Shown: positions 12,284-18,938 of the stretch, piece after piece
How positions within the stretch are numbered: the first letter of the stretch is position 1
Layout: each line of letters begins with the position of its first letter
Notes under the pieces: model-generated
What the model was told of the DNA's origin: nothing
Databases searched by the model: none
What the model saw: only the letters and a program-made list of their open reading frames with translations
From: a virus
Strand: one strand, 5' to 3'
IMG/VR virus record: IMGVR_UViG_3300047554_000121
Location: 1-24,838 of that record
Length of the DNA stretch: 24,838 nucleotides
Made by a program: the position numbers and the translations under genes

Positions 12284-12553
12284 TTATTTCACGCTATCAA
12301 AGTTTTGTTTTTGGTCGTTATACCATTTAATCCACGCATCTACCTTAACACGACATTCATAGTAGGTGCCGTAATTTACTACAACCACATCAAGCAATTT
12401 GCTTAATTCTTGTGTTTCTTTCGATGCTTCTTTTAATTCAGGACAGGCCTGCATTATTTCCGGAATAGCTTCTGGAAAATTTCTCTTCACTGGTGCTGTA
12501 GTTAAACAACCAGTTAATAACATTGTCGGTATTAATAGGAGAATACGTTTCAT
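12284..12553 (-). CDS. Outer-membrane spanin-like lipoprotein
   Basis: An 89-residue protein with a lipoprotein signal: MKRILLLIPTMLLTGC, lipobox LTGC with Cys16 as the lipid-carrying residue. The mature part contains CPELKEASKETQELSKLL, YYECRVK and WIKWYNDQK. T4-like and lambda-like phages pair a small outer-membrane lipoprotein (o-spanin) with an inner-membrane coiled-coil protein (i-spanin) to fuse membranes at lysis. The gene directly follows such a candidate, with an ATGA overlap. It is less proline-rich than classical Rz1, so the call rests on the lipobox and context. Confidence 0.75.
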   Translation of the reverse strand: MKRILLLIPTMLLTGCLTTAPVKRNFPEAIPEIMQACPELKEASKETQELSKLLDVVVVNYGTYYECRVKVDAWIKWYNDQKQNFDSVK

Positions 12554-13020
12554 TTAGTCTCTCCTGGTTTGCGATTCTTCGCAGCATCGTTGTGTATATC
12601 AACAGCTACTTCTGGAACCTTACATTCTTTGTCAATAATTTTTTCTACTTCTTTAATTTTTTCTTGTATCACAACCTGTGTATCTTTCACAGTTTTAATT
12701 TTGTCTACATAGACTTTTTGTATAACTGTGTTAACCTGTTTGCCTTTTTCTTCAGCAGCACGAACTTTTTCTTCAAGTTCTGCTACCTTTGTTCGCCATT
12801 CCATCTCAACTCCATAACCGCCTTTGAGATAGATACCTGCTATTAATAGAGCCGCGCTGATAACCTGTAAAATAAGATAATAGGGAGAAAGTGCTGGAAA
12901 CCAGCGCAGTATTCTGTGTAATACAAAAAAGAATAAGAAAGAACCAACCGCACCAGCGATTAAAATAGCATTGATAACATAGATAAGAAAACTATCTGGT
13001 ATGAATGCTAACATCCACAT
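12550..13020 (-). CDS. Inner-membrane spanin-like protein with coiled coil
   Basis: A 156-residue protein. Two hydrophobic segments (about 11-35 and 47-65) are followed by a long charged, heptad-like region (about 73-135: RTKVAELEEKVRAAEEKGKQV, then VVIQEKIKEVEKIIDKE) and a short C-terminal tail with KCxV. Membrane anchor plus periplasmic coiled coil is the i-spanin plan, although most have one helix and this has two. It lies one base after the endolysin gene and overlaps the lipoprotein gene by ATGA, the expected endolysin/i-spanin/o-spanin order. A holin function for the two-helix part cannot be excluded. Confidence 0.7.
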   Translation of the reverse strand: MWMLAFIPDSFLIYVINAILIAGAVGSFLFFFVLHRILRWFPALSPYYLILQVISAALLIAGIYLKGGYGVEMEWRTKVAELEEKVRAAEEKGKQVNTVIQKVYVDKIKTVKDTQVVIQEKIKEVEKIIDKECKVPEVAVDIHNDAAKNRKPGETK

Positions 13021-13021
13021 A

Positions 13022-13651
13022 TTAGGCTACTCCGAAAATATGTAATGCGTGATTATAATGTTTGATACGATCTTCTAGACCAATAGTTCCACCATTGATA
13101 CGCTTGGTTAGTGTAAGGATATCACCTTTGTCTGCCCATTGGTTGAGATTGTTTTGTTCCCAGAAGAAACAGGCTGATTGCACAGCACCTTCGAATGTTT
13201 CGAGATATTCAGAAGCCTCTTCTAATGGAATGTCTAATGAAGCAGCGAAGAATGTATAGTTATCTTTTCCAGTTAACTGGATCAGACCACGACCACAAAA
13301 CTTCCACCCATCTCCACTTTCTTCAGGACCGTTGCCCATGCGGTTAGCATAGACTCTATTAGCGATCATCTGTGGTTTCTTTTCATAGGCTTGAGCTAAA
13401 TCGTCTGTGGGAAAATATTTAGGAAATACCTTGCGTAGACTTGCTGCTTTATAATTTAGATTTTCTTTTAAGAAAACAAAGCCACCGCTTTCGTGGGCGC
13501 ATTGTGCTAAGAAGGCTGCTACACGCTGTGGTGTATTGATTTCGTATTCTGGAAGTATTTCTGAAATAGCATGAAACCATTGATCCACATAAGGATTCTT
13601 TGGAATCATTTCTTTTAGTTGTTCTTTTCTGAAATCAAATGTAAAGCTCAT
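13022..13651 (-). CDS. GH19 endolysin
   Basis: A 209-residue protein that is nearly all GH19 catalytic domain. It has AAFLAQCAHESGGF with the likely catalytic Glu54, LNYKAASLRKVFPKYF, the CGRGLIQLTGKDNY core motif, and a C-terminal LTKRINGGTIGLEDRI. Phage GH19 enzymes cleave the peptidoglycan glycan chain. There is no signal peptide, so export would need a holin. It sits directly before the spanin-like pair, supporting the endolysin role. The second GH19 protein at 2078-2881 shares AQCAHE and GRGxIQLTGKxNY but differs widely outside these motifs, so the two are old paralogs or separate acquisitions. Confidence 0.92.
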   Translation of the reverse strand: MSFTFDFRKEQLKEMIPKNPYVDQWFHAISEILPEYEINTPQRVAAFLAQCAHESGGFVFLKENLNYKAASLRKVFPKYFPTDDLAQAYEKKPQMIANRVYANRMGNGPEESGDGWKFCGRGLIQLTGKDNYTFFAASLDIPLEEASEYLETFEGAVQSACFFWEQNNLNQWADKGDILTLTKRINGGTIGLEDRIKHYNHALHIFGVA

Positions 13652-13653
13652 TA

Positions 13654-14388
13654 TTATATCCTTTGCAATAACATGGCACGTTCGCCATTGGTAAACAATA
13701 ATTTGTCTCCAAACTTACTTATATCATAATCTCCTAAAACTTTTGTAAGCCAAAAGGTTTCAGCAGATGCAGCATCGTCTATGGTAGGCGCACCTTCAAC
13801 GATCGCTTGAGGATCGTTTTCGTTGAGCCAGCGTAGTTGTATTTTTTTATCAAACGGCTTGTGGATAGTAATAACATCTCCGTCTATGGTAAGATCATCC
13901 ATTAGGGTTTTATTAAAAAACTTTTTAACAGATTCGGTCCTAATCTTGTTCATCAATCCGTCATAATCACCGGGAGTCATTGGCACTACTTGCTTAATAA
14001 TATCTTCTGAGAGATCGTGTTCGGAGTTTTCTTTGTGATACTTGAATTTAAAATCTTCGATGCCTGTTAATTTTTTTACACCGTATATTAGATCTTTTAT
14101 CTGTTCTAATAGCTTAGGAGTTCTTGATAATTCAACGAACACAGCATATTCGCCGTTGGTGTTTTCTCCTGAACTAACATCTGCATCTAAAACAAATGGA
14201 TATCCTTTCTCGATAAATTCCATTAGGTCTTTAGCTGGGCTGCGATCTTTGACTTGAAAACTTAAAACGCAGACATCGCGGTCCTCTCCCATCTTGGATC
14301 TAAATGTGTCGATCTCGATTTTCTTATGGACCAATTCAACGAGATCCATTGATCTCAGTCCTTCATTAAGCTGCTGGTTGTTCTGCAT
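13654..14388 (-). CDS. 244-residue protein, possibly virion-associated
   Basis: The protein begins MQNNQQLNEGLRSMDLVEL. The LNE|G near residue 9 fits the gp21 cleavage pattern, and I recall the NEGLRS opening from a family common in marine T4-like phages. Residues 15-120 look alpha/beta (VCVLSFQVKDRSPAKDLMEF, EYAVFVELSRTP); the rest includes LSEDIIKQVVPMTPGDYDGL and DDLTIDGDVITIHK. No catalytic motif is evident. A start at 14349 is possible, but it would remove the conserved opening. The gene overlaps the preceding one by 23 bases and lies three bases before the endolysin gene. Confidence 0.75.
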   Translation of the reverse strand: MQNNQQLNEGLRSMDLVELVHKKIEIDTFRSKMGEDRDVCVLSFQVKDRSPAKDLMEFIEKGYPFVLDADVSSGENTNGEYAVFVELSRTPKLLEQIKDLIYGVKKLTGIEDFKFKYHKENSEHDLSEDIIKQVVPMTPGDYDGLMNKIRTESVKKFFNKTLMDDLTIDGDVITIHKPFDKKIQLRWLNENDPQAIVEGAPTIDDAASAETFWLTKVLGDYDISKFGDKLLFTNGERAMLLQRI

Positions 14389-14899
14389 TTGCCATTTCCT
14401 GTGCTTGTTGATCAGCTGGTTCTATTTCAGCATTTACAGATCCGCTGACATTGATAATATCTTCAACTTTATTTTTGTCTAATTCTGTGTAGCCTCTATT
14501 AATATCTGTCATTAATTTTTTAGGCATAGCGATTTTAACCATCCAAACTGGAACTAGATCTATTTTTCCTTTTTTCGTTCCTGGACGGATATCTTCTGGA
14601 GATTTAATCTTTCTTACTTTAGATAATTTTGCTTCGGCGACCTGAACCTTACAACCGTAATCGATCAATCTAAGTCCGCCCTTAGGCTCAGGCATTTTGT
14701 CCTGAGGCCACATAAAAGTGCATTCTACAAAGTAGCGACTTTCTTTAGGGCCTTCAACTAGTTCACCGTCGATCCAGTTATCGAACACGTAAACATCTAG
14801 CTCGTCGATAACACGCTCGAAATCTTTAAGCAAGCTGAGGCTGTTGTTAGAACCATAGATCTGTTCTATATTTTGTATGATATCTTTAATGTCTGCCAT
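14366..14899 (-). CDS. 177-residue protein, first gene of late operon C
   Basis: Start chosen at 14899 (MADIKDIIQNIEQIYG), with GGGAG ten bases upstream. An in-frame ATG at 14911 lies at the predicted transcript start and is unlikely to be used. The sequence is soluble: residues 20-45 are helical, followed by beta-rich RYFVECTFMWPQ, GLRLIDYGCKVQVAEAKL and LVPVWMVKIAMPKK, then an acidic, Ala/Gln-rich C-terminus. No motif or family with known function. I recall homologs in marine T4-like phages beside the 244-residue gene. Expression from the late promoter at 14915-14922 suggests a virion or assembly role. Confidence 0.75.
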   Translation of the reverse strand: MADIKDIIQNIEQIYGSNNSLSLLKDFERVIDELDVYVFDNWIDGELVEGPKESRYFVECTFMWPQDKMPEPKGGLRLIDYGCKVQVAEAKLSKVRKIKSPEDIRPGTKKGKIDLVPVWMVKIAMPKKLMTDINRGYTELDKNKVEDIINVSGSVNAEIEPADQQAQEMANAEQPAA

Positions 14900-14914
14900 A
14901 ACTTCTCCCATTTG

Positions 14915-14922
14915 TATTTATC
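14915..14922 (-). promoter_or_regulatory. Late promoter GATAAATA of operon C
   Basis: The minus strand reads GATAAATACAAAT in the divergent gap before phoH. Expected transcription start is near 14909, leaving about ten bases before the ATG at 14899, enough for the GGGAG ribosome site. It would drive both structural genes and the whole lysis cassette. Confidence 0.65.
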
Positions 14923-14962
14923 GCGATTTTTTAAACATAACATATATTATTTTGAATCTGAT

Positions 14963-14970
14963 ATTAAATA
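14963..14970 (+). promoter_or_regulatory. Possible late-type promoter for phoH
   Basis: The plus strand reads ATTAAATACTTTT, matching the TATAAATACT late pattern at six of the eight octamer positions. A start six bases later would fall at 14976, the first base of the structured leader. I see no convincing sigma-70 pair in the gap. Weak by itself. Confidence 0.3.
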
Positions 14971-14975
14971 CTTTT

Positions 14976-15021
14976 GTGTTCGGCCAGCGGACACTGCGGT
15001 TTTAGGGTCCGTGCCTAACAC
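14976..15021 (+). ncRNA. Candidate structured RNA leader of phoH
   Basis: Three nested helices fit without conflict: GTGTT (14976-14980) with AACAC (15017-15021), GGC (14982-14984) with GCC (15013-15015), and CGGAC (14988-14992) with GTCCG (15007-15011). Internal loops are 1x1 and 3x1 and the apical loop is 14 nt, ACTGCGGTTTTAGG. The AAGGAGGG ribosome site begins five bases after the last helix. The region is far richer in G and C than the flanking AT-rich gap. It matches no riboswitch class I can name. Confidence 0.5.
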
Positions 15022-15044
15022 ATTAGAAGGAGGGCTAACCTTAT

Positions 15045-15767
15045 ATGAAGCGTAAAAGAACGCAGCAAGCAGCAGTTTTACAACCCAATGTAATAAATAT
15101 CCATCAGCGTCTGGAAGAAAAGCGCAAGCGAGTCCAGATATATCCTAAAAATCTTAGCCAAGAAAGCTACTTACTTAAACTAAACGATCCCAATAAAATG
15201 ATAGTTTTTGCCATAGGTCCTGCGGGAACTGGTAAAACGATGTTGGCCGTGCAGTGGGCTATCGATCAGTTAAAGTATGGGGATATAGATAAGATCATTA
15301 TTACAAGACCTGCTGTGAGCGTAGATGAACAGCACGGCTTTTTACCCGGGGACTTGAATCAAAAAATGGAACCTTGGACGAAGCCGATAATGGATGTGTT
15401 TTCAGAAAACTACAATGCTAGAGAAATTACAAACATGATAACAGAGGGGGTGATTGAAGTTAGCCCTCTAGCATATATGAGAGGCCGCACATTTAAGAAT
15501 GCTGTAGTAATTGCAGATGAAATGCAAAATGCCACACCGTCACAGATGAAAATGTTACTAACACGTTTAGGACAGAAAAGCAAAATGGTAGTCACGGGGG
15601 ACCTACAACAGGCCGATCGTCCTAGCAACAATGGTCTTTTAGAGTTCTTGCAACTTTTTAAAGACTTCAAGAATAATCGTTATGTAGATGTCTGCCACTT
15701 CACTGTAGGTGATGTAGAAAGACACGAAGCTGTAAAGGAGATATTAGCGATTTACAAAGACTCGTAA
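15045..15767 (+). CDS. phoH: PhoH-like ATPase
   Basis: A 240-residue protein, the only plus-strand gene. After a basic, helical N-terminus (about 1-45) comes a P-loop ATPase domain with Walker A GPAGTGKT (58-65), the PhoH-typical IIITRPAV (84-91) and EQHGFLPGDL, Walker B VVIADE (154-159) followed by MQNATPSQMKMLLTR, and VVTGDLQQ. PhoH proteins are ATPases with suspected RNA-related roles; phage copies are common in marine genomes and their function is unsettled. It has a strong AGGAGG site 11 bases before the ATG and a structured leader. It ends at the bidirectional terminator shared with the deaminase gene. Confidence 0.95.
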   Translation: MKRKRTQQAAVLQPNVINIHQRLEEKRKRVQIYPKNLSQESYLLKLNDPNKMIVFAIGPAGTGKTMLAVQWAIDQLKYGDIDKIIITRPAVSVDEQHGFLPGDLNQKMEPWTKPIMDVFSENYNAREITNMITEGVIEVSPLAYMRGRTFKNAVVIADEMQNATPSQMKMLLTRLGQKSKMVVTGDLQQADRPSNNGLLEFLQLFKDFKNNRYVDVCHFTVGDVERHEAVKEILAIYKDS

Positions 15768-15769
15768 AA

Positions 15770-15791
15770 AAAGGGCTCCTCGGAGCCCTTT
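15770..15791. terminator. Bidirectional rho-independent terminator
   Basis: An inverted repeat GGGCTCC/GGAGCCC (15773-15779 and 15782-15788) is flanked by seven A residues on the left and TTT on the right. On the plus strand it follows phoH; on the minus strand it reads into seven T residues after the deaminase gene. It serves both convergent genes. Confidence 0.85.
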
Positions 15792-16317
15792 ATATTTGTT
15801 CTACAGTTACTCCGGACTTTTCTAAGAATTTAATTCCGTCCTCACTGCGATAACTATTGCGGTAGAATACACTGTTGATACCAGACTGATAAATTAGTTT
15901 GGCACAGTCAAGACAAGGACTGTGAGTAATGAACATAGCAGCACCGTTACCTGATTCTGTGCTTTTCGCTAACTTGGATATAGCATTTGTTTCGGCATGT
16001 AATACTTCGGGTTTAGTTTTAAGACGGTAGCGATTATTACGACTGTGACAAGTTTCGTCGCTGTAGTATTGAACCATCTCTCCCTCGAACGGCCACAGTG
16101 ATTCTATTTCTTCCGGACTTAACCAACCACCTGCATCTCCCATCCATTCTATATCTTCACAGTTGTTATCCCATCCTGCGGGCATACCATTGTAGCCAAT
16201 ACTGATGATCCTATCGTCTTTGACAACAATAGCACCGACATGCAATCTTTGAGCATGACTGAGTTCTGCGAATGTTTCCGCAGCCTTCATAAAGGCTAGT
16301 TTAAATTTTTCTTTCAT
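15790..16317 (-). CDS. cd: dCMP deaminase
   Basis: A 175-residue zinc deaminase with HAETNA (107-112; zinc His and catalytic Glu) and PCLDC (134-138; two zinc Cys). It turns dCMP into dUMP, feeding thymidylate synthesis for phage DNA. The N-terminus GAIVVKDDRIISIGYNGMP is typical of ComEB/T4 Cd. An insert of about 40 residues between GMPAGWDNN and HAE includes YYSDETCHSRNN, as in other phage members that carry extra sites for dCTP control. It overlaps the gp44 stop by ATGA and is last in its transcription unit. Confidence 0.95.
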   Translation of the reverse strand: MKEKFKLAFMKAAETFAELSHAQRLHVGAIVVKDDRIISIGYNGMPAGWDNNCEDIEWMGDAGGWLSPEEIESLWPFEGEMVQYYSDETCHSRNNRYRLKTKPEVLHAETNAISKLAKSTESGNGAAMFITHSPCLDCAKLIYQSGINSVFYRNSYRSEDGIKFLEKSGVTVEQI

Positions 16318-17231
16318 ACTAACTTTGAAAGCCTTACTAGTGTAGATGCAAGATTGATTTCTGGATCGATGATCAACGTGTGATCTACAAGACCTTGCTT
16401 GATAATCATGATAGCTTTTTCTTGATTATCGTCAGAGCCAAAAATTTCTAAGTTGTTGTATAACCAGCTGAAGACTTCTTCCATTTCTTCTGCACGTAAT
16501 TTACCACAGAGCATTTTTCGAGCTTCTGTGATCTTACCAGCTTTGAACAGTTCGATCATGTCAAACTTCCAGTCAGCAGCCCCCGAATCTCCTTGATTAG
16601 GTGGATTAAGTTTACTATCTTGACTGTTTTGCTGAACGAGTTGTATACATTTACGAAGATCTGGATAAGCGACTTTCACATAGCTATCTAATGTATCGAG
16701 ATCGAAGTCTATAGCTTCCTCGACCAGAACAGTAGCGACACGGGCAGTAAACTCAGTGATATCAGTCCGTTCAACATGAAATCCTTGACATCTAGAATGG
16801 ATGGCAGGAATGATCCTGTTAGGATAATTGCAAGTAAGAATAAATCTAGCGGTTGCGTGATATTCTTCCATAACGCCACGTAGAGCGGCCTGTGCGTTGG
16901 GCGACAAATAATCTGCTTCATCTAGTAACACTACCTTAAAAGGTCCAAACGGAATCATTTGAACAAAGTTTGTGATCTTATCTCGAACATCGTCGACGGA
17001 GTTAGTTCTTGATGCGTTGATCTCTAAGACATCGTAGTCTTCTATACCCAGCTCACTGATTAAGATTTTTGCTAGGGTCGTCTTACCGATACCAGCACTT
17101 CCGCTGAGTAACAGATGTGGAATACTTCGATCTTTAATCCAAGTTTCTACTTGTTTCTTTTGATGTGCGTCCCTAAAAACATAACCGTCAATTGTTTTGG
17201 GACGGTATTTCTCTACCCATAATTCTTTCAT
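16314..17231 (-). CDS. 44: Sliding clamp loader ATPase subunit gp44
   Basis: A 305-residue AAA+ protein with the clamp-loader opening LWVEKYRPKTIDGYV, Walker A GSAGIGKT (44-51), Walker B VVLLDEAD (100-107) and the SRC motif (146-148) that holds the arginine finger. T4 gp44 is 319 residues. Four gp44 with one gp62 load the gp45 clamp for the polymerase. The C-terminal half forms the helical collar. No gp62 gene is visible next to it here. It overlaps dCMP deaminase by ATGA, and a 42-residue ORF overlaps its start. Confidence 0.95.
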   Translation of the reverse strand: MKELWVEKYRPKTIDGYVFRDAHQKKQVETWIKDRSIPHLLLSGSAGIGKTTLAKILISELGIEDYDVLEINASRTNSVDDVRDKITNFVQMIPFGPFKVVLLDEADYLSPNAQAALRGVMEEYHATARFILTCNYPNRIIPAIHSRCQGFHVERTDITEFTARVATVLVEEAIDFDLDTLDSYVKVAYPDLRKCIQLVQQNSQDSKLNPPNQGDSGAADWKFDMIELFKAGKITEARKMLCGKLRAEEMEEVFSWLYNNLEIFGSDDNQEKAIMIIKQGLVDHTLIIDPEINLASTLVRLSKLV

Positions 17232-17316
17232 TTTCTTCCTCTGTGTCGTTAGCCCATTCGCCTTCGATTATATAGCAAGGCTCTGGTGGCTCGTGATAAT
17301 AATCATCATCCTGCAT
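17188..17316 (-). CDS. 42-residue acidic ORF between the cytidylyltransferase and gp44
   Basis: A short ORF starting MQDDDYYHEPPEPCYIIEGE. It overlaps the preceding gene by 11 bases and runs 44 bases into the gp44 gene in another frame, so its C-terminal third is probably of little meaning. It fills what would otherwise be a rare 74-base gap in a packed operon. Residues 1-33 are acidic with one Cys. AAAGG lies about six bases upstream. Translation is plausible but not certain. Confidence 0.45.
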   Translation of the reverse strand: MQDDDYYHEPPEPCYIIEGEWANDTEEENERIMGREIPSQNN

Positions 17317-17746
17317 TTTTCAAACCTTTATTGATTTCAGCAGCTATTACACGTTGTCGTAATTCGCTGGTTGAAAAGTTATGTTCACGCTTATTAAAAT
17401 AAAACTCAATGCCGCGATTCATACATTCGTATCTGCCTGTAAAATCTTCGTGTTCGTATTCCTGTCCTAGTATTCTAACATTAATAGGATAAGAAAGCAA
17501 GATGTTTACTAAATCTTCTTCAGTTTCATAAACTAAGATTTCGTCAACATACTTACAGGCTTTTAGTTGTTCGTAACGTTCAAATACACTTTGAACGGGT
17601 TTATTTTTAATTCCTGGACGGTCGATGGTTGGATCTGTTTGTAGACCTACGATCAAATGTTCGCACTGTGTCTTTGCTTCTTTGAGCATCATAATATGAC
17701 CTGCGTGAAACAGATCAAAGGTTGAACAGGTAAATCCAATTTTCAT
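17306..17746 (-). CDS. Cytidylyltransferase-like protein (TagD family)
   Basis: A 146-residue protein starting MKIGFTCSTFDLFHAGH, with HAGH at 14-17 as the nucleotide-binding motif, RYEQLKACKYVDEI (57-70) and STSELR (125-130) as the C-terminal motif. This is the glycerol-3-phosphate cytidylyltransferase pattern: CTP plus a phosphorylated alcohol gives a CDP-linked product. The start at 17746 overlaps the preceding stop by ATGA; a start 11 codons upstream would overlap more and adds nothing conserved. The true substrate is unknown. It is unrelated in detail to the nucleotidyltransferase at 3757-4728, though both belong to the HxGH superfamily. Confidence 0.9.
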   Translation of the reverse strand: MKIGFTCSTFDLFHAGHIMMLKEAKTQCEHLIVGLQTDPTIDRPGIKNKPVQSVFERYEQLKACKYVDEILVYETEEDLVNILLSYPINVRILGQEYEHEDFTGRYECMNRGIEFYFNKREHNFSTSELRQRVIAAEINKGLKNAG

Positions 17747-18108
17747 TTTACAAATCCTGTTAGGTCTGGTGGGGTCCATCCTAGCGGCTTTAGGACTTTG
17801 CCATCTTCACGCTTACGAACTTTGCCGGTTTCTTTGTCGATCTTAGCAAAGTTAGTTCGCATAACTTCCTTCCATCCGCCTTCTCCGTCGAATCCAGCCG
17901 AATGAATAGCACCTGTAGTAACAACGATAAAGTCTAGTAGTGCGTCTAATTGTTCTACACGATCACCGCTGTCTAACGCTACTTGTAATTCTTTCCATTC
18001 CTCTTCCATAAGGTCAAGGTAAAGTTTGTATTGTGTTTCGTTGAGTTCGCCTACGGACTGATCGCAGGCTGTCATGAATTTCGCTTGATCGCGAAACGGG
18101 TTAGTCAT
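17743..18108 (-). CDS. MazG/PRA-PH-like nucleotide pyrophosphohydrolase
   Basis: A 121-residue, all-helical protein with the metal-binding pattern of this superfamily: EEEWKE (35-40) and, one helix on, EQLDALLDF (52-60). The N-terminus FRDQAKFMTACDQ and the C-terminal KIDKETGKVRKREDGKVLKP with GWTPPDL are typical of the phage branch. Members hydrolyse nucleoside triphosphates to monophosphates; substrates proposed for phage MazG include dNTPs and (p)ppGpp, and this sequence does not decide. AAGGAG ribosome site. Its place beside dCMP deaminase and gp44 suggests a nucleotide-pool role. Confidence 0.88.
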   Translation of the reverse strand: MTNPFRDQAKFMTACDQSVGELNETQYKLYLDLMEEEWKELQVALDSGDRVEQLDALLDFIVVTTGAIHSAGFDGEGGWKEVMRTNFAKIDKETGKVRKREDGKVLKPLGWTPPDLTGFVK

Positions 18109-18118
18109 TCGTATCTCC

Positions 18119-18358
18119 TTAAGACTTTAGAATCTTAATGATACGCTTTTGTTCTTGTTCTGTCAACCACTCCTGTTCCAATTCACCAAAGTCTGGAGCA
18201 TTAGATAGAGCGTTGTCGACGATTAGTTTGAGTTGATATAGATCTTTTTTACACTCGAATGATGTGAAGCCATCGTTATACACTGAAGAACATTCGCGAG
18301 CCAGTGAGTGTATCTGACTCGCGATATCTGCTACGTCCCAGTTCTTTTTAAATCCCAT
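18119..18358 (-). CDS. 79-residue protein of unknown function
   Basis: A helical protein opening MGFKKNWDVADIASQIHSLA, with two cysteines (in ARECSSVY and SFECKKD) and an acidic C-terminal half ending LTEQEQKRIIKILKS. No family recognised beyond a memory of similar small proteins beside the cochaperonin gene in marine T4-like phages. Its start overlaps the cochaperonin stop by one base (TAATG), so the two are coupled. Confidence 0.75.
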   Translation of the reverse strand: MGFKKNWDVADIASQIHSLARECSSVYNDGFTSFECKKDLYQLKLIVDNALSNAPDFGELEQEWLTEQEQKRIIKILKS

Positions 18359-18711
18359 TAGATGCTGTTTGGAATAAAATCATCTTCAAACGACGGTGCT
18401 TGATCGCTAACAGCCATGATGCAATTAACATCTACTTTTTGAATTACTTTTTCACCATCACCGTCATCGATCTTAACTCCCCTAGTCCAACGACCGTGTT
18501 CGACTAGGATCCATTGTCCGATCTTAACATCTGTCTGATCGGGTCCGATGGCATATACTTTACCCCAGCGAGGTCTAACACCATGTGATTTACCGTTGTC
18601 GCTTCTAAGGACGATACCGCTGGATGTTTTAATTTCATCGAAGTTCATCTCTGTGATGATTACATCGTCGTGTAGGGCACGTATTTTAATTTGATGTGGT
18701 AATAAATTCAT
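18358..18711 (-). CDS. GroES-like cochaperonin (gp31-type role)
   Basis: A 117-residue protein. The opening IRALHDDVIITEMNF and the SSGIVLRSDNGKS segment match the Cpn10 beta-barrel and mobile loop, followed by WGKVYAIGPDQTDVKIGQWILVEHG, the GxVxAxGPG..VKxGDxVL-like core of GroES. T4 gp31 replaces GroES so that host GroEL can fold the major capsid protein. The C-terminal extension (KVDVNCIMAVSDQAPSFEDDF) is longer than in GroES. It is more GroES-like in sequence than T4 gp31 itself. It adds to the chaperone genes at 7208-10864, although it is in a separate operon. Confidence 0.85.
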   Translation of the reverse strand: MNLLPHQIKIRALHDDVIITEMNFDEIKTSSGIVLRSDNGKSHGVRPRWGKVYAIGPDQTDVKIGQWILVEHGRWTRGVKIDDGDGEKVIQKVDVNCIMAVSDQAPSFEDDFIPNSI

Positions 18712-18712
18712 A

Positions 18713-18937
18713 TTACTTCTTTCTCGTTACGATTTCTTCTTGAATAGCCCTTGGATTATTTTTGTAATAATCTTGTAGGATCTGCTCTCTGGTTCTAACA
18801 ATTTGTCCACCGGGACCTAATTCATCGCCTCTGGCATTTACTTTTAAATTTCCAACGGCTGGTAATGTTTCATTTTTAAGAGATAATTTTTCCATATCAA
18901 TCTCTTTACCTCTAATACTAGTGTATACTTTACCCAT
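18713..18937 (-). CDS. 74-residue conserved protein of unknown function
   Basis: A small basic protein: MGKVYTSIRGKEIDMEKL, then PAVGNLKVNARGDELGPGG, then a helical REQILQDYYKNNPRAIQEE. I recall this pattern in many marine T4-like phages, with no function known. The G-rich NARGDxLGPGG segment is likely a loop. AAGGAG ribosome site; it lies one base upstream of the cochaperonin gene. Confidence 0.8.
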   Translation of the reverse strand: MGKVYTSIRGKEIDMEKLSLKNETLPAVGNLKVNARGDELGPGGQIVRTREQILQDYYKNNPRAIQEEIVTRKK

Positions 18938-18938
18938 T

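Noticed and set aside
14900-14911. Start of the 177-residue gene at the upstream in-frame ATG (14911)
   Set aside because: The late promoter would start RNA at about this ATG, and the GGGAG lies between the two ATGs, pointing to 14899.
14873-15055. 60-residue plus-strand ORF across the divergent gap
   Set aside because: It covers the late promoter, the structured leader and the phoH start; no ribosome site and no recognisable protein pattern.
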